Below are positions 60,517-64,000 of a stretch of 64,000 nt of DNA, piece by piece. Position 1 is the stretch's first letter. Every line of letters starts with the position of its first letter. Made by a program: the position numbers and the translations under genes. The stretch is from assembly GCA_033283265.1 (NCBI GenBank), contig JAWMQN010000005.1, positions 62,001 through 126,000 on the forward strand, written 5' to 3'. The DNA is from Mangrovimicrobium sp033283265 (GTDB lineage: Bacteria; Pseudomonadota; Gammaproteobacteria; Pseudomonadales; Halieaceae). The notes below the pieces were generated by a model. The model did no database searches. It saw only the letters and a program-made list of their open reading frames with translations, and was not told where the DNA came from.

Positions 60517-62265
60517 ATGAAACGCAGAGCACTCCACTGGGGGCTTGCCGCAATCGCCACCTTCTCCTCGCTGCACGCCCTGGCGGCGCCCGTCGCCGAA
60601 CGGGTGTTCGTCGGCGAGCACATCATCACCATGGATGCGCAGCAGCCGAGCGCCGAAGCCGTGGCCATCAGTGAAGGGAAAATCGTCTACGTCGGCAGTG
60701 AGGCCGGCGTTAAAGAATTCATCGGTGAATCCACCGACGTGGAAAAACTCGGCGACAGGGCCCTGGTGCCCGGCCTGATCGACAGCCACGGCCACCTGAC
60801 CATGGCCGCACGCATGGTGGATTTCGTCAACGCCTCCTCGCCGCCGGTGGGACCCGCGGAAACCATCGACGACATCCTCGAACTGCTGCGGCAGAAGATC
60901 GCCGCCGACAAGCCGGCGCCGGGCGAGTGGATCATGGCCTACGGCTACGACGATTCCCTGCTGAAGGAGCAGCGCCATCCGACCCGCGAGGACCTGGACA
61001 AGGTCTCAACGGAAATCCCCATCTACATGATGCACGTCTCCGGCCATCTCGGCACCGCCAACTCGGCAGCGCTGGCCGCCGTCGGCGTCGACGAGAACTC
61101 CCCCGACCCGGAGGGCGGCGTATACCGTCGCTTCCCCGACTCGAAGGTCCCCAACGGTGTGGTCGAGGAAAGCGCCACCTACTCGCTGCTGTTGCCCCAG
61201 TTCATGACTGCGGCCAAGGACCCGGGCAAGTTCCGCGAGCAGGTGAAAAAGGCTGTCGAGTATTTTGCCAGCTTCGGCATCACCACCATCCAGGACGGCG
61301 GCTCTCAGATGGCCGACTTCAACACCCTGCGCAGCATGGGTGAGGCCGGCGAAATCGAGGCGGACATCGTGATGCTGCCGGCCACGATGGGCGGCGGGCA
61401 TTCACACGGCCCCGGGCCCTCGAGCGGCTCTGGCGAAAGTGGCAAGCACCCCGCGGAGGCATTTTACAAAGAGGGCTACCAGGGCCAGGTGCGCAGCGGC
61501 GGCGTGAAATTCGTCCTCGACGGCTCGCCCCAGGGCCGCACCGCCTGGACCACCGAGCCCTACAACGAACTCCCCGACGGCGCCGTGGCTCCCTACACCG
61601 CCTACCCCACCGTCGATCCGGAGAAGTACAAGGCTGACGCCAAGGAGCTGCTGCTGGCCGGCGTGCCGGTCTACTCCCACGCCAACGGCGACGCGGCCAT
61701 CGACCTCGCCCTCGACGCGGTGGAGGAAGCCTTCGCCGGCGGCGAGATTCCCGACCACCGCTCGGTAATCATCCACGCCCAGCTGATGCGCCAGGACCAA
61801 CTCGACCGGGCGAAAAAGCTCAGGATGATCCCCTCCTTCTACTCCGCCCACCCCTTCTTCTGGGGCGACTGGCACCGCAAGAGCTTCGGCGACGAGCGCG
61901 CCCTCGGCATCAGCCCGGCGGCCTCCGCGCTGAAGAAAGGCGTGCACTTCACCATCCACAACGACACCCCGGTTGTACCGCCGGACATGATGCGCCTGAT
62001 GTGGGTCGCGGTGAACCGCGAGACCCGCAACGGTTTCATACTCGGTGAAGACGAGCGCCTGGCGCCCTACGACGCCCTCTACGCGATGACCCTCGGCGGC
62101 GCCTACCAGTACTCGGAAGAGGCCATCAAGGGCTCCCTGACCGTGGGCAAGCAGGCCGACCTGGTGATCCTCGGCGCGGACCCGCTGCAGGTCGACCCGG
62201 CCACCATCAAGGACGTCCCGGTGCTGGAAACCATCTCCCGCGGCAGGACGATCTTCGAGAAGTAA
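60517..62265 (+). CDS. YtcJ-like amidohydrolase, secreted
   Basis: A 582-aa metallohydrolase with a signal peptide (RRALHWGLAAIATFSSLHALAA). Metal His91-x-His93 is in GLIDSHGHL, and HANGDAAIDLAL and NDTPVVPP supply later metal/catalytic residues; KQADLVILGADP is at the end. YtcJ-type enzymes cleave amides such as N-substituted formamides, with broad specificity. AAGGA precedes the ATG by 8 bases. A periplasmic amidase after the taurine operon might release taurine from N-acyl taurine, which is a plausible idea but untested. Confidence 0.82.
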   Translation: MKRRALHWGLAAIATFSSLHALAAPVAERVFVGEHIITMDAQQPSAEAVAISEGKIVYVGSEAGVKEFIGESTDVEKLGDRALVPGLIDSHGHLTMAARMVDFVNASSPPVGPAETIDDILELLRQKIAADKPAPGEWIMAYGYDDSLLKEQRHPTREDLDKVSTEIPIYMMHVSGHLGTANSAALAAVGVDENSPDPEGGVYRRFPDSKVPNGVVEESATYSLLLPQFMTAAKDPGKFREQVKKAVEYFASFGITTIQDGGSQMADFNTLRSMGEAGEIEADIVMLPATMGGGHSHGPGPSSGSGESGKHPAEAFYKEGYQGQVRSGGVKFVLDGSPQGRTAWTTEPYNELPDGAVAPYTAYPTVDPEKYKADAKELLLAGVPVYSHANGDAAIDLALDAVEEAFAGGEIPDHRSVIIHAQLMRQDQLDRAKKLRMIPSFYSAHPFFWGDWHRKSFGDERALGISPAASALKKGVHFTIHNDTPVVPPDMMRLMWVAVNRETRNGFILGEDERLAPYDALYAMTLGGAYQYSEEAIKGSLTVGKQADLVILGADPLQVDPATIKDVPVLETISRGRTIFEK

Positions 62266-62336
62266 GTCTCCACACGGGCCGCCCGGCGCGGCCCGGATCT
62301 CCGGCTGGCGGCCTACCCACTGCTGCCAGCCTACGC

Positions 62337-62366
62337 AAAAGCCCGGTGGAAACCGGGCTTTTTTTT
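62337..62366. terminator. Bidirectional intrinsic terminator
   Basis: AAAAGCCCGGT-GGAA-ACCGGGCTTTT followed by more T is a clear stem-loop with T-run on the plus strand; A-run on the other side makes it usable on both strands. It lies between convergent genes. Confidence 0.9.
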
Positions 62367-62778
62367 ACATGTCGACGAGATAGCGCGCCAGCCGCAGGGT
62401 GGCGATCTTCCACTCCCCCTCCCGCTTTACCCAGCGCTCGTGATACGTTCCGTAGCCGCTAATCGACGGGCCATCGCGCCAGATCACCCGGTCCAGCATG
62501 GCCCAGACCACGAGAATGTCCTCGCCGTCGCGGGTCATTTCCGGCAGGTGCACGTGGTGGGCGGTCTGCGCCGTCGCCAGGTTCTCCTGCACCATCTGCA
62601 TCGCCGCGTCGCGGCCGCTGACGCTGTAGTCGCCTTCGAGGCCGGCGACATCGATGACGAAATCCTCGGTGAACAGTGCGGCGAAATCGTCCCACTGCTT
62701 GCTGTCGAGGAAGCGGCAGTAGCGGGCCTTGTTGTTACAGATGGCCTGCCAGTCGGCAAAGCTGATTTGCTCGGTCAT
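62365..62778 (-). CDS. SnoaL/NTF2-like protein
   Basis: A 137-aa single-domain SnoaL-like protein. ICNNKARYCRFLDSKQWDDFAALFTEDFVIDVAG and HHVHLPEM with WKIATLRL are the family layout, as in ketosteroid isomerase-like and dehydratase-like members. The ATG at 62778 follows AAGGG; a longer frame upstream looks unrelated. The reaction is unknown. It stands 75 bases downstream of the TonB receptor stop on the same strand. Confidence 0.8.
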   Translation of the reverse strand: MTEQISFADWQAICNNKARYCRFLDSKQWDDFAALFTEDFVIDVAGLEGDYSVSGRDAAMQMVQENLATAQTAHHVHLPEMTRDGEDILVVWAMLDRVIWRDGPSISGYGTYHERWVKREGEWKIATLRLARYLVDM

Positions 62779-62852
62779 TGTCGGGCCCTTTTTTATTGCT
62801 TGGCTGAAAACACCAGGCCCGACCATCTTACACCGCACGGCGCCCCCGCGAT

Positions 62853-64000
62853 CTACCTGCTACCGAGCTTGTAGATCGCAGTGAGGCCGACCTCCCGCGG
62901 GAGGGTCGCGGTCACGCTGTCATAACCAGGCGGGCCGAACAGAGCGTTTACCCCCAGCCCGGGAATGATCTCGTTGCGGGTCAGCTCGGCATTTTCATCG
63001 AAGATGTTTTTCCCGTAGAGGCCGACATCCCAGCGGCCTTCCGGGTCGCTGACGCCGACGAAGAGGTCGACCAGGGTATAAGAGTCCGCTTCAACCATGG
63101 AGATGCCGAAGGCCGGGTTATCGCCCTGGTGGCTGACGACCAGCCGGGCGTAGGCATCGAGCGGGCCGAGACGGGTGACGTAGTTCGCATAGACACTGGC
63201 CTGGAACTCGGGTGCCGCGTTGATCGTCTGGCCTTTTTTCGCGGCGCAGAAATTGATCGGGTTGGCCGCCGTCAGGGGCCTGCTGTCATCCGCGCAAGGA
63301 ACGGCGCCGCCCTCGGATTCAATTTTCGAATAGCTGAGGTAGGTGCCGAGAGTCAGGTCATCCAGCGCCTGCAGGGTGAACTCCGCCTCCACACCCTGGA
63401 CCACCGCGTCGACGTTGTAGAGGAACTGGATGGAAGTCTGGTCGACGGACTCGCTGACGCTGTTGTAATAGGGAATACCCTCGAACTGGGTCAGCTGGCC
63501 CTTGTAGTCGAGCTGGAAGATCGCGGCGTTGGCGCGCAGGCGGTCCCCCAGGGTGGACTTCACGCCGATCTCGTAGGAGGTGGCTTCCTCGGGCTGGGGA
63601 AACAGCAGGTCCGAGGGCAGGCCCTCGTTGCTGATTGCGGGCAGGCCGGCGCGCCAGGAGGTGCCGACGGTAGCGTAGGCGAGGACATCGTCGGAGAACT
63701 GGTGCGAGAGGGACAGGTTGTAGATGACTTCCGTATGGGTCTCCTCGTAGCTTTCGACGGGCAGGGCCATGGCGGGGAAGATGTAGTCGCAGACCCCGTC
63801 GTAGATAGGACTGGGCCGCAGGGCCTCGTTCAGCAGGCTGCATTCCAGGCCAAAGTCCGGGGTGACCGCGATGGGGGTATCGGTCGTGGTCGGGGCGATG
63901 ATCGAGGGCCGGGTATCGTGAATCCAGCGCAGGCCGCCGGAGAGCTCGGTGCTGTCGCTGAGACGCAGTATCAGGTTGCCGTAGGCCGAGTAGTTCTCGG
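62853..64000 (-). CDS. TonB-dependent receptor (third), 3' part only
   Basis: An open frame runs from the window end to a stop at 62853, giving about 382 C-terminal residues. LSLSHQFSDDVLAYATVGTSWRAG, EEATSYEIGVKST and YTLVDLFVGVSDPEGRWDVGLYGKNIFD are barrel-strand patterns of catabolic TonB receptors; the part before residue MALPVES also reads well (RLSDSTELSGGLRWIHDT). The protein ends in AIYKLGSR, without the terminal Phe seen in the other two receptors here. The plug and signal peptide lie beyond the window. It may share a transcript with the SnoaL gene. Confidence 0.85.
   Translation of the reverse strand, partial: ENYSAYGNLILRLSDSTELSGGLRWIHDTRPSIIAPTTTDTPIAVTPDFGLECSLLNEALRPSPIYDGVCDYIFPAMALPVESYEETHTEVIYNLSLSHQFSDDVLAYATVGTSWRAGLPAISNEGLPSDLLFPQPEEATSYEIGVKSTLGDRLRANAAIFQLDYKGQLTQFEGIPYYNSVSESVDQTSIQFLYNVDAVVQGVEAEFTLQALDDLTLGTYLSYSKIESEGGAVPCADDSRPLTAANPINFCAAKKGQTINAAPEFQASVYANYVTRLGPLDAYARLVVSHQGDNPAFGISMVEADSYTLVDLFVGVSDPEGRWDVGLYGKNIFDENAELTRNEIIPGLGVNALFGPPGYDSVTATLPREVGLTAIYKLGSR

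Noticed and set aside
1..64000. tRNA, rRNA and CRISPR features
   Set aside because: None could be recognised by eye on either strand; a dedicated search was not possible.

Overview
This is a GC-rich, densely coded window from a Gram-negative bacterium. TonB-dependent receptors with the AQKRAQNMQDVP / AQRRTERLEDVP type of N-terminus, an RND pump, a MocR-type TauR regulator, and the mix of P450s with fatty-acid and steroid-like enzymes suggest a marine gammaproteobacterium of the Halieaceae/Cellvibrionales kind. That placement is inference; there is no rRNA or tRNA here to confirm it.

Region 1 (about 0.6-44 kb) is one large catabolic island for a hydrophobic, probably steroid- or terpenoid-like compound. 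In order it holds: a fused double acyl-CoA dehydrogenase (FadE34-like), a 3-ketosteroid-dehydrogenase-like flavoprotein and a Rieske oxygenase; an SMP-30 lactonase; an FAD-linked oxidase plus HpcH/HpaI aldolase pair; a P450 plus a progesterone-5beta-reductase-like SDR; a DUF2889 protein; a D-aminoacylase-like amidohydrolase; a plus-strand operon of SnoaL, two alpha/beta-barrel proteins, SDR and Gfo/Idh; a cyclase-family hydrolase facing a second P450; a long minus-strand operon (LLM monooxygenase, APH-like kinase, unknown 389-aa protein, sulfotransferase, double SnoaL protein, ADH, ALDH, di-iron-like protein, alpha/beta hydrolase); an FMN hydroxy-acid oxidase plus a third P450; and a plus-strand beta-oxidation operon (DUF35, thiolase/Ltp-like, acyl-CoA synthetase, MaoC hydratase, MFE2-like SDR). 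An MFS carrier and a TonB receptor close it. No regulator gene is seen in this part. However, a 17-bp motif close to TAACTGACGnnnnGTnA recurs nine times, in almost every promoter gap from 6.3 to 41.8 kb, so the island looks like one regulon.

Region 2 (44-52 kb) holds an esterase, a second TonB receptor, and an RND adaptor plus pump. Region 3 (52.5-60.5 kb) is a compact taurine-nitrogen assimilation cluster: tauR, safE, safD, tpa, an AGCS-family symporter and ald. The expected route is taurine to sulfoacetaldehyde with ammonium release, then oxidation to sulfoacetate and export. TauR-box-like CTGGAC repeats precede safE and tpa. Region 4 (60.5-64 kb) has a YtcJ-like amidohydrolase, a SnoaL protein and the 3' part of a third TonB receptor that runs off the end.

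The most unusual non-coding signal is a three-copy element. Each copy has a nearly invariant 58-nt core enclosed by roughly 30-bp arms whose sequence differs completely between copies, yet whose two arms pair with each other within each copy. All eight transition-type departures from perfect pairing are G-U on the same strand, and one core hairpin shows a compensatory C-G to U-A change, so selection on an RNA fold is likely. Both core hairpins carry GGA in the loop, as CsrA/RsmA targets do. Two further long hairpins (19.4 and 32.5 kb) and a RAYT/REP-like palindrome (7.3 kb twice, 19.4 kb once) also lie in gaps.
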